This document shows positions 18,087-26,899 of a stretch of 64,000 bases of DNA, in pieces. The stretch's first letter is position 1. Each line of letters starts with the position of its first letter. Origin of the DNA: Roseivirga misakiensis. GTDB taxonomy: Bacteria > Bacteroidota > Bacteroidia > Cytophagales > Cyclobacteriaceae. Below the pieces are notes generated by a model. The model worked only from the letters and a program-made list of their open reading frames with translations, made no database searches and had not been told where the DNA came from. Location: assembly GCF_001747105.1 (NCBI RefSeq), contig NZ_MDGQ01000003.1:806001-870000 (forward strand), read 5' to 3'. Position numbers and translations under genes: made by a program.

Positions 18087-18848
18087 ATGCCTACACTAAA
18101 TCATAAAGTTTACGGAGAAGGGAAACCTTTAATCATATTACACGGCTTATTTGGTTCCTTAGATAACTGGGTAACCTTAGGCAAAAAGTTCGGCGAGGAC
18201 TTTAAAGTTTTCTTGGTAGACCAAAGAAATCACGGGCAATCGTTTCATGACGCTACTTTTTCATATGAAGCAATGTCTGAAGACTTATGCCAATTTATGG
18301 GTGAAATGAGCATAAACTCTGCCCATTTGATAGGTCATTCTATGGGAGGAAAAACCGTAATGGAATTTGCGAGAAAATATCCCGAAAAAGTAGACAAACT
18401 CGTTGTGGCCGATATCGGCCCAAAGTCTTATCCAGTTCACCATACGGCAATTATCAAGGCCTTTTATTCAGTGCCAATCAACACATTGAAATCGCGTAAA
18501 GAAGCAGATGAAATTCTCAGTACGCAAATAGAGGACTTTGGCATAAGGCAGTTTTTACTTAAAAACTTAGCAAGAACGGAAAATGGCTTCAAGTGGAAGA
18601 TGAATTTAGATGTAATCGCTACTCAAATCGAAGAGGTAGGAAAAGGGCTTAATCAAAATGCGACTTTCAAAAAAGAATCCCTCTTTATTAGAGGTGGAAA
18701 GTCAGACTACATTCTTGATGGTGATGTCAATCTTATTCATTCAATTTTCCCAAATAGTAAAATAGCAACTGTAGAAGGCGCTGGCCACTGGTTGCACGCA
18801 GAAAAGCCAATGGATTTTTACCAACAAGTGAGAAATTTTCTGCTATGA
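18087..18848 (+). CDS. Alpha/beta hydrolase (YbfF-like esterase)
   Basis: A 253-aa alpha/beta-fold hydrolase. The oxyanion 'HGLFGSLDNW' (19-28), the nucleophile elbow 'GHSMGGKT' (Ser85) and the C-terminal 'GAGHWLHAEKP' catalytic histidine are all present, as in E. coli YbfF acyl-esterases. There is no signal peptide. It starts at the base after the pdxJ stop and overlaps the next methylase by 4 nt. The substrate is unknown. Confidence 0.9.
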   Translation: MPTLNHKVYGEGKPLIILHGLFGSLDNWVTLGKKFGEDFKVFLVDQRNHGQSFHDATFSYEAMSEDLCQFMGEMSINSAHLIGHSMGGKTVMEFARKYPEKVDKLVVADIGPKSYPVHHTAIIKAFYSVPINTLKSRKEADEILSTQIEDFGIRQFLLKNLARTENGFKWKMNLDVIATQIEEVGKGLNQNATFKKESLFIRGGKSDYILDGDVNLIHSIFPNSKIATVEGAGHWLHAEKPMDFYQQVRNFLL

Positions 18849-19561
18849 ATGATTCATTCGGAAAAATATACCTAATTCCAAGTGTTATTTCGGATAACAC
18901 CCAAGATTCGGTAATTCCTCCTCATGTAAAAACTGCCATCAAAGCTTGCAACTCATTTCTGGTAGAAAATGTCAGAACCGCCAGAAGGTTCATCAGTTCT
19001 TTAAAACTTGGATTAACTATCGAAAGCCTAGAGTTCGAGATTCTTGATAAGAAAACTACCTTTGAAGATTGTGTCGATTTGATACAGCCGATCTTATCGG
19101 GAAAAACCGTCGGAGTACTCTCTGAATCTGGCTGCCCTGGCATAGCGGACCCAGGTGCTAAACTGGTTCATATTGCTCATCAGTTCGGCATACGTAGCAT
19201 CCCGATAGTAGGACCATCTTCAATACTTTTGGCACTAATGGCCAGTGGCTTTAATGGACAGTCATTTGCCTTTCATGGCTACTTACCCATTGACAAAAAA
19301 CAACGTCAGCAGCGCATTCGAGAATTAGAGCGGGAATCGAAAGAAAAGAACCAAACGCAAATCTTTATGGATACCCCTTATCGGAATGAGGCACTTCTGG
19401 CAGATGTCATCAAGACGGCAAGGCAAGATACTTTTTTATGTGTGGCGAGAGATATTACTGGTGAAAAGGAACTAATTCTAACCAAATCCATTAGTAAGTG
19501 GAAGCCAAACATGATCGCTTTGAAAAAAATGCCGACCATTTTCCTAATTCTAGCGAATTAG
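18845..19561 (+). CDS. SAM-dependent methyltransferase, RsmI-like tetrapyrrole-methylase fold
   Basis: A 238-aa protein of the RsmI/tetrapyrrole methylase superfamily. The SAM-binding segments are 'IYLIPSVISDN', 'VGVLSESGCPGIADPGAKLV' and 'VGPSSILLALMASGFNGQSFAFHGYLP', close to RsmI, which 2'-O-methylates C1402 of 16S rRNA. It is shorter than true RsmI (usually ~270-290 aa), and Bacteroidota often carry such a paralogue, so I leave the symbol open. It overlaps the esterase gene by 4 nt (ATGA). Confidence 0.85.
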   Translation: MNDSFGKIYLIPSVISDNTQDSVIPPHVKTAIKACNSFLVENVRTARRFISSLKLGLTIESLEFEILDKKTTFEDCVDLIQPILSGKTVGVLSESGCPGIADPGAKLVHIAHQFGIRSIPIVGPSSILLALMASGFNGQSFAFHGYLPIDKKQRQQRIRELERESKEKNQTQIFMDTPYRNEALLADVIKTARQDTFLCVARDITGEKELILTKSISKWKPNMIALKKMPTIFLILAN

Positions 19562-19578
19562 CATCTATTGAAATATGT

Positions 19579-19609
19579 TTTCATAATTCAATACTTACCT
19601 ATATTTTTG
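19579..19609 (+). promoter_or_regulatory. Candidate metK promoter
   Basis: TTTC (19579-19582), 19 nt, then TATTTTTG (19602-19609). The -7 box is an exact TAnnTTTG match; the -33 box has one mismatch to TTTG. The metK ATG is 22 nt downstream. Confidence 0.6.
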
Positions 19610-19631
19610 CACCCCTAGAAAAAAATAAACT

Positions 19632-20879
19632 ATGCCTTATTTATTTACATCAGAATCCGTTTCTGAAGGACACCCAGACAAAGTAGCTGATCAAATTTCA
19701 GACGCTTTAATCGATAACTTTTTAGCCTTCGATGCCGATTCTAAAGTAGCCTGTGAAACCCTTGTTACAACTGGCCAAGTTGTACTAGCTGGCGAAGTAA
19801 AGTCAAATACTTACTTAGACGTACAGCGGATAGCAAGAGAAACCATAGAAAGAATAGGCTATAATAAGGCGGAATATCAATTTGATAGTAAATCTTGCGG
19901 TGTACTGTCTGCTATACACGAGCAATCAGATGATATCAACAGAGGTGTGGATCGAGCTTCAAAGGAAGAGCAAGGTGCAGGTGACCAAGGTATGATGTTT
20001 GGTTACGCCTCAAAAGAAACTGAAAATTATATGCCTTTGGCTTTAGACTTATCTCATAAGATACTTAAAGTCTTAGCCGAACTAAGAAGAGAGAATAATG
20101 AAATTAAATACTTAAGGCCTGATGCCAAGTCTCAAGTAACTATAGAATATTCAGATCAAAATGTTCCACAAAGAATAGAAGCTATTGTAGTATCTACTCA
20201 GCACGATGACTTTGGAACGGATGAAGTAATGCTATCCAAAATAAGAGAGGACATTATCAATATTCTAATCCCTAGGGTAAAAGCAGATTTACCAGCGAAT
20301 ATTCAAGCACTTTTCAACGACCAAATTAAATACCACATCAACCCAACGGGAAAGTTTGTAATTGGAGGTCCACATGGTGACACTGGGTTGACGGGTAGAA
20401 AAATTATCGTGGATACTTACGGCGGAAAAGGAGCTCATGGAGGTGGAGCTTTTTCTGGAAAAGACCCTTCAAAGGTAGATCGTTCAGCAGCTTATGCTAC
20501 TAGACATATAGCGAAAAACCTTGTTGCTGCTGGTATTGCCGACGAAGTCTTAGTACAAGTTTCTTATGCCATTGGCGTAGTCGAACCAATGGGTATTTTC
20601 ATCGATACTTACGGTACAGCCAAAGTGGATTTGACTGATGGAGAAATAGCGGAAAAAGTCACAGAAATCTTCGACATGAGACCTTATGCTATCGAAACTA
20701 GGCTCAAGCTGAGAAACCCTATGTATACTGAAACCGCCGCTTATGGTCATATGGGAAGAAAATCAGAAACTGTGAAGAAAACTTTTATCAATGCCTCTGG
20801 GCAGCCTCAAGAATTTGAAGTGGAATTATTTACTTGGGAGAAACTAGACTATGTAGATAAAGTGAAAGCTGCTTTCTAG
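19632..20879 (+). CDS. metK: S-adenosylmethionine synthetase
   Basis: A 415-aa MetK that makes SAM from methionine and ATP. Visible are '[19 protein letters not shown]' (ATP-binding His), the hexapeptide region '[12 protein letters not shown]' and the phosphate-binding '[19 protein letters not shown]'. It is slightly longer than E. coli MetK (384 aa), as is usual in the phylum. It has its own promoter and a strong terminator behind it. Confidence 0.97.
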   Translation: MPYLFTSESVSEGHPDKVADQISDALIDNFLAFDADSKVACETLVTTGQVVLAGEVKSNTYLDVQRIARETIERIGYNKAEYQFDSKSCGVLSAIHEQSDDINRGVDRASKEEQGAGDQGMMFGYASKETENYMPLALDLSHKILKVLAELRRENNEIKYLRPDAKSQVTIEYSDQNVPQRIEAIVVSTQHDDFGTDEVMLSKIREDIINILIPRVKADLPANIQALFNDQIKYHINPTGKFVIGGPHGDTGLTGRKIIVDTYGGKGAHGGGAFSGKDPSKVDRSAAYATRHIAKNLVAAGIADEVLVQVSYAIGVVEPMGIFIDTYGTAKVDLTDGEIAEKVTEIFDMRPYAIETRLKLRNPMYTETAAYGHMGRKSETVKKTFINASGQPQEFEVELFTWEKLDYVDKVKAAF

Positions 20880-20897
20880 AGAAGGAAAAATTTGATT

Positions 20898-20930
20898 AAA
20901 AAAGGCCTCGATATTCTCGAGGCCTTTTTT
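20898..20930. terminator. Bidirectional terminator between metK and hpf
   Basis: AAAAAAGGCCTCGA, a 5-nt loop and the exact complement ending in TTTTTT. It has T-runs on both strands and sits between two convergent genes, so it can serve both. Confidence 0.92.
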
Positions 20931-20933
20931 GTT

Positions 20934-21230
20934 TTAGTGAGCTAGTAACTTTTCTTTATGTTTTTGCACCTGTCGTTTCAAGGCTTCGGTACAATGATCG
21001 GTTGCTGCTTCAAAAGATGAGCTGCTTTTAGTAGCAAAAAGTTGCTCCCCCGGTACATTTAGCTTTATCTCAACCGTTTTATTCTCAATACCCTCATTGT
21101 TCAATTTTAGTATAACTTCCGCATCAATTGTCCTATCGTAATAAGTATCTAGTTTGTCTAATTTCTTCTGAATAAAATCAATTAGTTTAACATCTGCATC
21201 GAAGTGAATGGATTGAACTTTTACTATCAT
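20934..21230 (-). CDS. hpf: Ribosome hibernation promoting factor (short HPF/RaiA)
   Basis: A 98-aa protein with the S30AE/HPF beta-alpha fold: 'VQSIHFDADVKLIDFIQKKLDKLDTYYDR' and 'EIKLNVPGEQLFATKSSSSFEAATDHCTEALKRQVQKHKEK'. Only the N-terminal domain is present, so this is the short form. It binds the 30S subunit and inactivates ribosomes in stationary phase. It lies 25 bp after xerC in the same direction, with rpsU further upstream, a common Bacteroidota neighbourhood. Confidence 0.92.
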   Translation of the reverse strand: MIVKVQSIHFDADVKLIDFIQKKLDKLDTYYDRTIDAEVILKLNNEGIENKTVEIKLNVPGEQLFATKSSSSFEAATDHCTEALKRQVQKHKEKLLAH

Positions 21231-21255
21231 GTTTTACAAATTTAAAGGGTTAATA

Positions 21256-22137
21256 CTAAGCTTTTGGATGCGCTTGGTCAAAAACAGACTTCAGCTTTTC
21301 CAATGAATTATGTGTGTATACTTGCGTAGCAGCCAAACTACTATGACCTAATAAGTCTTTTACTGCATTTAGGTCTGCACCTTTATTCAACAGGTGAGTA
21401 GCAAAGGTATGTCGCAATACATGTGGGCTTTTCTTATCTAGTGAAGAGATATCCGTCAGATACTTCTTTACAACGCGATGAATTAACATCGGGTAAGCCT
21501 GGCTCCCACTATTGTTTACGATTAAAAATGAATTTTGGTCGTGAGAAAAGACATGATTTTTCTCATGAATATATTTTTCTATCAGTCCTAAGAGGCTTCT
21601 TGAGATCGGTATTATTCGTTCTTTATTTCTTTTCCCAAGTACTTTAATGGTAGAATTTCTTTCGTCAAGGTCAGAAGTTTTTAATCCGAGCAACTCCGCT
21701 TGACGAATACCAGTCCCATAAAAAATCTCTAAAATGAGCTGATCGCGTCTACCTTCAAACGAATCGGCAAAGACATCACTATTTAAATAATTAGAAAACT
21801 CCTGCTCGTCTGCGAAGCTAGGTAATTCCTTCTGTGTTTTAAGTGACCGCACCTTAGACGTTGGATTTTCCGTCACTTGGCCTCGGCTCACTAAAAATTT
21901 AAAAAAGGACCTAAGGCTGGCGATTTTTCTGTTTACAGTTCTAGAAGAAATACCACTATCCATTAAGGACAAAATCCAAGACCTAACCATTAACTGGGTA
22001 GCCTGGGAAAGATCTTCCGTTTTAAAATGATGGCAAATGTAGGATTGAAACTGCTCGAGATCGTTTTGGTAGGATTGTACAGTATGCTTACTGTAGCGCT
22101 TCTCGAACGAAATATATTTGAGGAAAGAATCAACCAT
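21256..22137 (-). CDS. xerC: Tyrosine recombinase XerC
   Basis: A 293-aa site-specific recombinase with an N-terminal SAM-like core-binding domain (residues 1-85) and a catalytic domain. All active-site residues are visible: Arg145 ('GTGIRQAELLGL'), Lys169, His239-x2-Arg242 ('SPHVLRHTFATHLL'), His265 ('LLGHSSLAATQ') and the nucleophile Tyr274. Start ATG 22137 gives 'MVDSFLKYISFEKRYS', the usual XerC N-terminus; starts further upstream add an unlikely tail. It resolves chromosome dimers at dif with XerD. Context (rpsU, hpf) is chromosomal, so it is not a mobile-element integrase. Confidence 0.92.
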   Translation of the reverse strand: MVDSFLKYISFEKRYSKHTVQSYQNDLEQFQSYICHHFKTEDLSQATQLMVRSWILSLMDSGISSRTVNRKIASLRSFFKFLVSRGQVTENPTSKVRSLKTQKELPSFADEQEFSNYLNSDVFADSFEGRRDQLILEIFYGTGIRQAELLGLKTSDLDERNSTIKVLGKRNKERIIPISRSLLGLIEKYIHEKNHVFSHDQNSFLIVNNSGSQAYPMLIHRVVKKYLTDISSLDKKSPHVLRHTFATHLLNKGADLNAVKDLLGHSSLAATQVYTHNSLEKLKSVFDQAHPKA

Positions 22138-22198
22138 GTTAGAACTGCGCATTACACACAGTACTAACATAGTCATTTAAAGGCAAATTTAGAACGCC

Positions 22199-22393
22199 TT
22201 AGTAGTTTTCTTTAGCGTACATTTTCTGCTTGTAAGCAGCCTTAATTTTCATAGTTCTGTTAGCGACAGAAGGCTTCTCGTACGCAGTTCTAGACCTAAG
22301 CTCTTTCAATACTCCCGTTTTCTCGAATTTCTTCTTGAAACGTTTAAGCGCTTTGTCAATAGATTCGTTTTCTTTTACATTAATGATGATCAT
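22199..22393 (-). CDS. rpsU: Ribosomal protein bS21
   Basis: A 64-aa basic protein beginning '[19 protein letters not shown]' and holding '[14 protein letters not shown]', clear bS21. In Bacteroidota bS21, with bS18 and bS6, helps hold the 16S rRNA 3' tail so that Shine-Dalgarno sequences are not used. This gene is exceptional in having a perfect Shine-Dalgarno sequence upstream, consistent with feedback on its own synthesis. xerC follows. Confidence 0.96.
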   Translation of the reverse strand: MIIINVKENESIDKALKRFKKKFEKTGVLKELRSRTAYEKPSVANRTMKIKAAYKQKMYAKENY

Positions 22394-22402
22394 AATATAT
22401 TA

Positions 22403-22410
22403 CACCTCCT
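22403..22410 (-). promoter_or_regulatory. Perfect Shine-Dalgarno of rpsU
   Basis: The minus strand reads AGGAGGTG, fully complementary to the anti-SD CACCTCCT, with 9 nt between it and the rpsU ATG. No other gene in this window has a comparable site at normal spacing. Confidence 0.9.
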
Positions 22411-22463
22411 CTCAATTCGGATCGCAAAGGTACAACCTTTTCTGATAATCAGATACATAAGAC

Positions 22464-22495
22464 AAAATAAAAGACCTCTGTAAAAAGAGGTCTTT
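22464..22495 (-). terminator. Terminator after the acyl-CoA dehydrogenase gene
   Basis: On the minus strand AAAGACCTCT, a 6-nt loop and the complement (10-bp stem) are followed by TTATTTTG. It lies 28 bp beyond the stop of the acyl-CoA dehydrogenase and separates it from rpsU. Confidence 0.85.
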
Positions 22496-22522
22496 AGAGT
22501 TTTGTAGTGTTTTAAAGGCTAA

Positions 22523-23662
22523 CTACTTCAAAATCTCTCTTGAAATTACAAGTTTTTGAATTTCAGATGTACCCTCGCCAATCGTACACAGCTTTGAATC
22601 ACGGTAGTATTTCTCTACAGGATAATCTTTAGTATATCCATAGCCACCAAATATCTGCACAGCCTCTGTAGAGCATTCAACGGCACATTCCGAGGCATAA
22701 TATTTTGCCATCGCGGATTCCTTAGTCATCGGCTTACCTTCATTTTTTAACTGAGCCGCCTGATGAGTCAATAATTTTGCGCTCTCAAGCTTTGTTGCCA
22801 TATCGGCCAGCTTGAATGATATGCCCTGGAAATTGGATATTGGCTGATTGAATTGATGCCTTTCTTGAGAATACTTCACGGCCTCATTGAAAGCACCCTC
22901 AGCAATTCCTAAACTTAAGGCAGCGATTGAAATTCTACCACCATCAAGCACTTTCATGGATTGGATAAAACCATTCCCAACTTCACCCAAAACATTTTCT
23001 TCTGGTACTCTACAATCTTCAAAAATCATTTCAGCAGTTTCTGAAGATCTCATACCCAATTTGTCTTCTTTTTTTCCAGCCTTAAAACCCTGAGTACCAC
23101 GTTCCACAACGAAAGCTGTCATTCCGTGAGAGTCTCCGACTTCACCAGTTCTGACAATCACTACGGCAATATCACCTGACTTACCATGAGTAATCCAGTT
23201 CTTAGTACCGTTAATCACCCATTCGTTACCATCTTTTTTGGCAGTAGTTTTCATATTACCAGCATCTGAACCAGTATTTGGCTCCGTCAAACCCCAAGCT
23301 CCAATCCACTCGGCAGTAGCTAATTTGGGAAGCCACCTTTTCTTTTGATCTTCATTACCAAATTGTAAAATATGCCCAGTGCATAAAGAATTATGCGCGG
23401 CTACAGATAAACCAATTCCTGGATCAAGTTTGGCAATTTCCGCTACAACAGTTATGTATTCATGGTACCCAAAACCAGAGCCTCCATACTCTTGTGGCAC
23501 CAATACACCCATTAAGCCCAATTCACCAAATTCTTTGAAAATGTGAATCGGAAATTCCTGATTGTCATCCCATTTATTTCTGTATGGTGTAATCTGCCGC
23601 TCACCAAAGTCTTTGATCATATCTGCGATCATCAACTGGTTTTCATTCATCTCAAAATCCAT
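22523..23662 (-). CDS. Acyl-CoA dehydrogenase
   Basis: A 379-aa flavoprotein of the acyl-CoA dehydrogenase family, catalysing the first step of beta-oxidation or branched-chain acyl degradation. 'EWIGAWGLTEPNTGSDAGNM' is the flavin/substrate signature, and Glu363 in 'GEGTSEIQKL' is the usual catalytic base. The helical N-domain, beta middle and helical C-domain are complete. Chain-length preference cannot be read. It stands alone between a terminator and a promoter carrying a 14-bp palindrome that may be an operator. Confidence 0.94.
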   Translation of the reverse strand: MDFEMNENQLMIADMIKDFGERQITPYRNKWDDNQEFPIHIFKEFGELGLMGVLVPQEYGGSGFGYHEYITVVAEIAKLDPGIGLSVAAHNSLCTGHILQFGNEDQKKRWLPKLATAEWIGAWGLTEPNTGSDAGNMKTTAKKDGNEWVINGTKNWITHGKSGDIAVVIVRTGEVGDSHGMTAFVVERGTQGFKAGKKEDKLGMRSSETAEMIFEDCRVPEENVLGEVGNGFIQSMKVLDGGRISIAALSLGIAEGAFNEAVKYSQERHQFNQPISNFQGISFKLADMATKLESAKLLTHQAAQLKNEGKPMTKESAMAKYYASECAVECSTEAVQIFGGYGYTKDYPVEKYYRDSKLCTIGEGTSEIQKLVISREILK

Positions 23663-23679
23663 TTCTATTATAGTTTGTC

Positions 23680-23710
23680 GAAAATTACTTAAAATCCACT
23701 TCCAAACAAA
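23680..23710 (-). promoter_or_regulatory. Candidate promoter of the acyl-CoA dehydrogenase gene
   Basis: On the minus strand TTTG (23710-23707), 19 nt, then TAATTTTC (23687-23680), one mismatch to TAnnTTTG. The -7 box is 17 nt from the ATG. The -33 box lies inside the palindrome at 23705-23718. Confidence 0.5.
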
Positions 23711-23718
23711 CGTTTGTT
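23705..23718. promoter_or_regulatory. 14-bp palindromic operator candidate
   Basis: AACAAACGTTTGTT is a perfect inverted repeat overlapping the -33 element of the acyl-CoA dehydrogenase promoter. Short symmetric sites of this kind are typical of TetR-family repressors that respond to acyl-CoA. No regulator gene is adjacent, so the protein that binds it is unknown. Confidence 0.5.
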
Positions 23719-23807
23719 AGGAAGAATGGTTCGTCGATAATTCTTGTCTTTCAAAGTGTTTAATAAACCACTGATCGAAGATTAAATCTTAACAGAAACC
23801 TTAATTT

Positions 23808-23815
23808 TACCTTTG
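23808..23815 (+). promoter_or_regulatory. Candidate -7 element of rfbBA
   Basis: TACCTTTG matches TAnnTTTG exactly and ends 6 nt before the first rfbB ATG. Transcription would start at about the ATG, so the message is leaderless or translation begins at the second ATG (23830). No clear -33 box is seen. Confidence 0.45.
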
Positions 23816-23820
23816 AGACA

Positions 23821-24879
23821 ATGAAAAGCATGAAAAAAATACTCGTAACCGGAGGAGCAGGATTTATAGGAAATCACGTGGTGCGCCTTTTTGTAAATAA
23901 TTATTCAGAATATCACATCTATAATTTAGATAAGCTTACCTACGCGGGTAATCTTGAAAATCTTAAAAACATAGAAGAATCGGAGAACTATACCTTTATA
24001 AAAGGAGATATTACCGACGCTTCGTTTATCGACGATCTTTTTTCGAAATATCAGTTCGAGGCGGTTATTCACTTGGCTGCGGAATCGCATGTTGATAGAT
24101 CTATTTTAGATCCGCTGGCTTTTGTCAATACCAACGTAATCGGTACGGTCAATCTCTTGAATTCAGCCAAAAAATGTTGGGATGGGAAATATGAAGGCAA
24201 GCGATTCTATCATATTTCCACTGATGAGGTATATGGTTCGCTAGGTGAGGATGGTTTGTTTACAGAAGAAACTCCCTATGATCCGCAATCTCCTTATTCG
24301 GCTTCTAAGGCAAGTTCCGATCACTTTGTAAGGGCTTACGCCAACACTTATAAAATGCCGATTGTAGTTTCAAACTGTTCCAACAATTATGGCCCAAATC
24401 AATTTCCTGAAAAGCTTTTGCCCCTTTGTATCAATAACATAAAACATAACAAGCCATTGCCAATATATGGCAAAGGAGAAAATATAAGAGATTGGCTTTA
24501 TGTGGTAGATCACGCTAGAGCGATTGATACTATTTTTCACCGAGGAAATTCTGGTGAGACCTATAATATTGGTGGGATTAATGAGTGGAAAAACATCGAT
24601 ATCGTGCGACTATTGTGCGATATTATGGACAAAAAACTTCAAAGGGCTGAAGGGAAATCACGAGAGCTGATTACTTTCGTTAAAGACCGAGCTGGCCATG
24701 ACATGAGATATGCGATAGACGCAAGTAAGATTCAGGAAGAATTAAACTGGGAGCCTTCGCTGCAATTTGAAGAGGGTCTAGAAAAAACGGTAGATTGGTA
24801 CTTGGATAATACCGACTGGCTGGAGAATGTTACCTCTGGGGATTATCAAAATTATTACGCTAACCAATATCAATCATGA
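23821..24879 (+). CDS. rfbB: dTDP-glucose 4,6-dehydratase
   Basis: A 352-aa short-chain dehydrogenase-type enzyme that converts dTDP-glucose to dTDP-4-keto-6-deoxyglucose. The NAD-binding 'GGAGFIG' is at 11-17, the dehydratase triad 'STDEVYG' (Thr134-Asp135-Glu136) and 'YSASK' (Tyr159, Lys163) are intact. An alternative start is Met4. It overlaps rfbA by 4 nt. The pair feeds dTDP-L-rhamnose or related sugars for surface polysaccharide, but rfbC and rfbD are not next to it. Confidence 0.95.
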   Translation: MKSMKKILVTGGAGFIGNHVVRLFVNNYSEYHIYNLDKLTYAGNLENLKNIEESENYTFIKGDITDASFIDDLFSKYQFEAVIHLAAESHVDRSILDPLAFVNTNVIGTVNLLNSAKKCWDGKYEGKRFYHISTDEVYGSLGEDGLFTEETPYDPQSPYSASKASSDHFVRAYANTYKMPIVVSNCSNNYGPNQFPEKLLPLCINNIKHNKPLPIYGKGENIRDWLYVVDHARAIDTIFHRGNSGETYNIGGINEWKNIDIVRLLCDIMDKKLQRAEGKSRELITFVKDRAGHDMRYAIDASKIQEELNWEPSLQFEEGLEKTVDWYLDNTDWLENVTSGDYQNYYANQYQS

Positions 24880-25736
24880 AAGGCATTATTCTAGCCGGAG
24901 GTTCTGGCACTAGATTACACCCATTGACCATTGCGATTAGTAAGCAGCTCATGCCTATCTATGATAAGCCTATGATCTATTATCCGCTTTCCATCCTAAT
25001 GCTGGCAGGAATCAAGGATATTCTGATTATTTCGACCCCGCATGATCTGCCATTATTTAAGAAGCTTTTAGGCGATGGTAGCCGAATTGGGTGTAAGTTC
25101 ACCTATGCGGAACAACCAAAACCAGAGGGCTTAGCTCAAGCTTTTATCATTGGTGAAGAGTTTATTGGAAGCGATAAAGTTGCCCTTGTGCTCGGTGATA
25201 ACATCTTTTACGGATCTGGACTACCTAAGCAATTGCAAAGTAATGTTGACCCTGATGGTGGTGTTATTTACGCTTATCGCGTAAATGATCCAGAGCGCTA
25301 CGGTGTAGTGGAATTTGACGATGAAATGAATGCCTTGTCAATCGAGGAGAAACCAGAAGTACCAAAGTCAAACTGGGCTATACCTGGGCTGTATTTTTAT
25401 GATAACCGTGTAGTTGAGATTGCGAAAAACCTAAAACCAAGCGAACGAGGTGAGCTTGAAATTACCGATATCAACAAGGCTTACTTAGAGATGGGAACTC
25501 TTAGGGTAAGTCTAATGGACAGAGGCACGGCATGGCTAGATACAGGAACCATTCAGTCTCTCACCCAAGCCGCACAATTCGTTCAAATCTTAGAAGAAAG
25601 ACAGGGAATCAAGATCTCTTGTATTGAAGAAATTGCCTTTAGAATGGGATATATTGATAAAGAACAACTTATTAAAATTGCCCTACCATTAGAGAAATCA
25701 GGTTATGGCAAGTACTTGAGAAAGCTTATTGATTAA
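24876..25736 (+). CDS. rfbA: Glucose-1-phosphate thymidylyltransferase
   Basis: A 286-aa nucleotidyltransferase that joins glucose 1-phosphate and dTTP to dTDP-glucose. It has '[16 protein letters not shown]', the magnesium-binding 'VLGDNIFYG' and '[17 protein letters not shown]'. It begins inside the rfbB stop (ATGA) and ends 3 bp before a convergent peptidase gene. Confidence 0.96.
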   Translation: MKGIILAGGSGTRLHPLTIAISKQLMPIYDKPMIYYPLSILMLAGIKDILIISTPHDLPLFKKLLGDGSRIGCKFTYAEQPKPEGLAQAFIIGEEFIGSDKVALVLGDNIFYGSGLPKQLQSNVDPDGGVIYAYRVNDPERYGVVEFDDEMNALSIEEKPEVPKSNWAIPGLYFYDNRVVEIAKNLKPSERGELEITDINKAYLEMGTLRVSLMDRGTAWLDTGTIQSLTQAAQFVQILEERQGIKISCIEEIAFRMGYIDKEQLIKIALPLEKSGYGKYLRKLID

Positions 25737-25739
25737 AGT

Positions 25740-26741
25740 CTATTCGTTATAAAGAACGGTCATAATTACGTTGGCTACTTTTCCCAAAGTTTCCTTACTA
25801 ATATTATCCATATTATCATTCTCGGTATGCCAAGCTGGCGTAAAGCCAACATCAGTACCAGGGCGATAGTCAATGATGTCGATCATCGGAATTCTGGCAT
25901 CTTCATTAATGTAGACGTGATCGTCAGTGATCCTTCCAAAACCAAGCTCCATTTTGAACATGCTACCATATCCTAAACGTTCGGCAATTGACCAAACACT
26001 CTGAAGTACTCTACCGGCATTTTCTTGGGAAACAGTGTCATAATAAAAAGTCGCGTTCGGTGCACCAACCATATCTAAAAGGATTCCATAAAAGGCAGAA
26101 TAGTTGGCCTTATGCTTATTCTTACTCCAGTATTGTGAACCAAGACACCACCAAGTTCGCTTATCAACCGGCAATTCTTTACTTGCCACTTCGTCGTGCT
26201 CACCCCAATCTTCACCATCGAAAAGAATAATGTCTACGCCAACATTCGGATCCGCGCTTTGGCTTAAAACTCGTGCCACTTCCAATAACACCCCAACTCC
26301 GCTAGCACCGTCATTTGCGCCGTCAATTGCAGCGTATTTATCGTCTGGACCTTGGTCAGAAAAAGGTCGAGTATCCCAATGGGCCGACAACATGATTCGT
26401 TTTTTCTTCTCCGGATAAAAAGAGGCAATAATATTCGTCAATTCGACTTTTGTACCGTCATAAACATAATCGGTGAATTCTTGCATGGTCACTGACGCAC
26501 CGTAAGACTCGAACTTAGACTTCAGCCATTTAGATGTTTCTCTATGAGCATTGCTATTAGGGACTCTAGGGCCAAAATCAACCTGCCTTTGTACAAACGC
26601 ATATGCAGAATCAGCACTAATTGCTGGAGCAGTCTTTAAGGGTTCAGCCTTTTTGCTATCGGAACTAGAGCTTTCACCACTTCCACAAGCACAAAGAGCT
26701 AATGAACAACAGAAAATTAAGAAGGTCTTAAAGTGTGTCAT
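25740..26741 (-). CDS. M28 family metallopeptidase / glutaminyl cyclase-like lipoprotein
   Basis: A 333-aa lipoprotein: the signal 'LIFCCSLALCACG' gives a lipobox ending at Cys19, followed by a serine-rich linker. The M28 zinc ligands are seen as His121 ('SAHWDTRPF'), Asp144 ('GANDGASG') and Glu177 ('FDGEDWGEHDE'), with the C-terminal 'WHTENDNMDNI' histidine. The 'DNMDNIS' end and sequence flow resemble glutaminyl-peptide cyclotransferases, so it may cyclise N-terminal glutamine of exported proteins (often exposed after signal cleavage at AQ in this phylum) rather than cut peptides. Confidence 0.88.
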   Translation of the reverse strand: MTHFKTFLIFCCSLALCACGSGESSSSDSKKAEPLKTAPAISADSAYAFVQRQVDFGPRVPNSNAHRETSKWLKSKFESYGASVTMQEFTDYVYDGTKVELTNIIASFYPEKKKRIMLSAHWDTRPFSDQGPDDKYAAIDGANDGASGVGVLLEVARVLSQSADPNVGVDIILFDGEDWGEHDEVASKELPVDKRTWWCLGSQYWSKNKHKANYSAFYGILLDMVGAPNATFYYDTVSQENAGRVLQSVWSIAERLGYGSMFKMELGFGRITDDHVYINEDARIPMIDIIDYRPGTDVGFTPAWHTENDNMDNISKETLGKVANVIMTVLYNE

Positions 26742-26805
26742 ATTCGTAAGATTCTACTTCGAAAGTAACAGGCTTTTACGAAAAAAATACCTTTCCCGCT
26801 TCGTA

Positions 26806-26836
26806 TTTGAAAAGAAATAAAATTCAGCTATTTTTG
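26806..26836 (+). promoter_or_regulatory. Promoter of the rimP-nusA-infB operon
   Basis: TTTG (26806-26809), 19 nt, TATTTTTG (26829-26836): both boxes match the Bacteroidota housekeeping consensus exactly. The expected start near 26842 gives a leader of about 58 nt containing a hairpin. Confidence 0.78.
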
Positions 26837-26860
26837 TATCACTTATTTGGAGATACTACC

Positions 26861-26883
26861 AGAGGGGACCGAAAGTCCCCTCT
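26861..26883 (+). ncRNA. Leader hairpin upstream of rimP
   Basis: AGAGGGGAC, loop CGAAA, then the exact 9-bp complement, followed by TTCTTTG and the rimP ATG 16 nt later. The T-tract is interrupted, so it is a weak terminator at most. It may be an attenuator or a structured leader for the rimP-nusA-infB message. The M28 gene is transcribed away from it, so it terminates no upstream gene. Confidence 0.55.
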
Positions 26884-26899
26884 TTCTTTGTAAAAGATT

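Noticed and set aside
21256-22137. Tyrosine recombinase as a phage or integrative-element integrase
   Set aside because: Neighbours are hpf and rpsU, its usual chromosomal setting; there are no att-like repeats, tRNA or mobile genes beside it.
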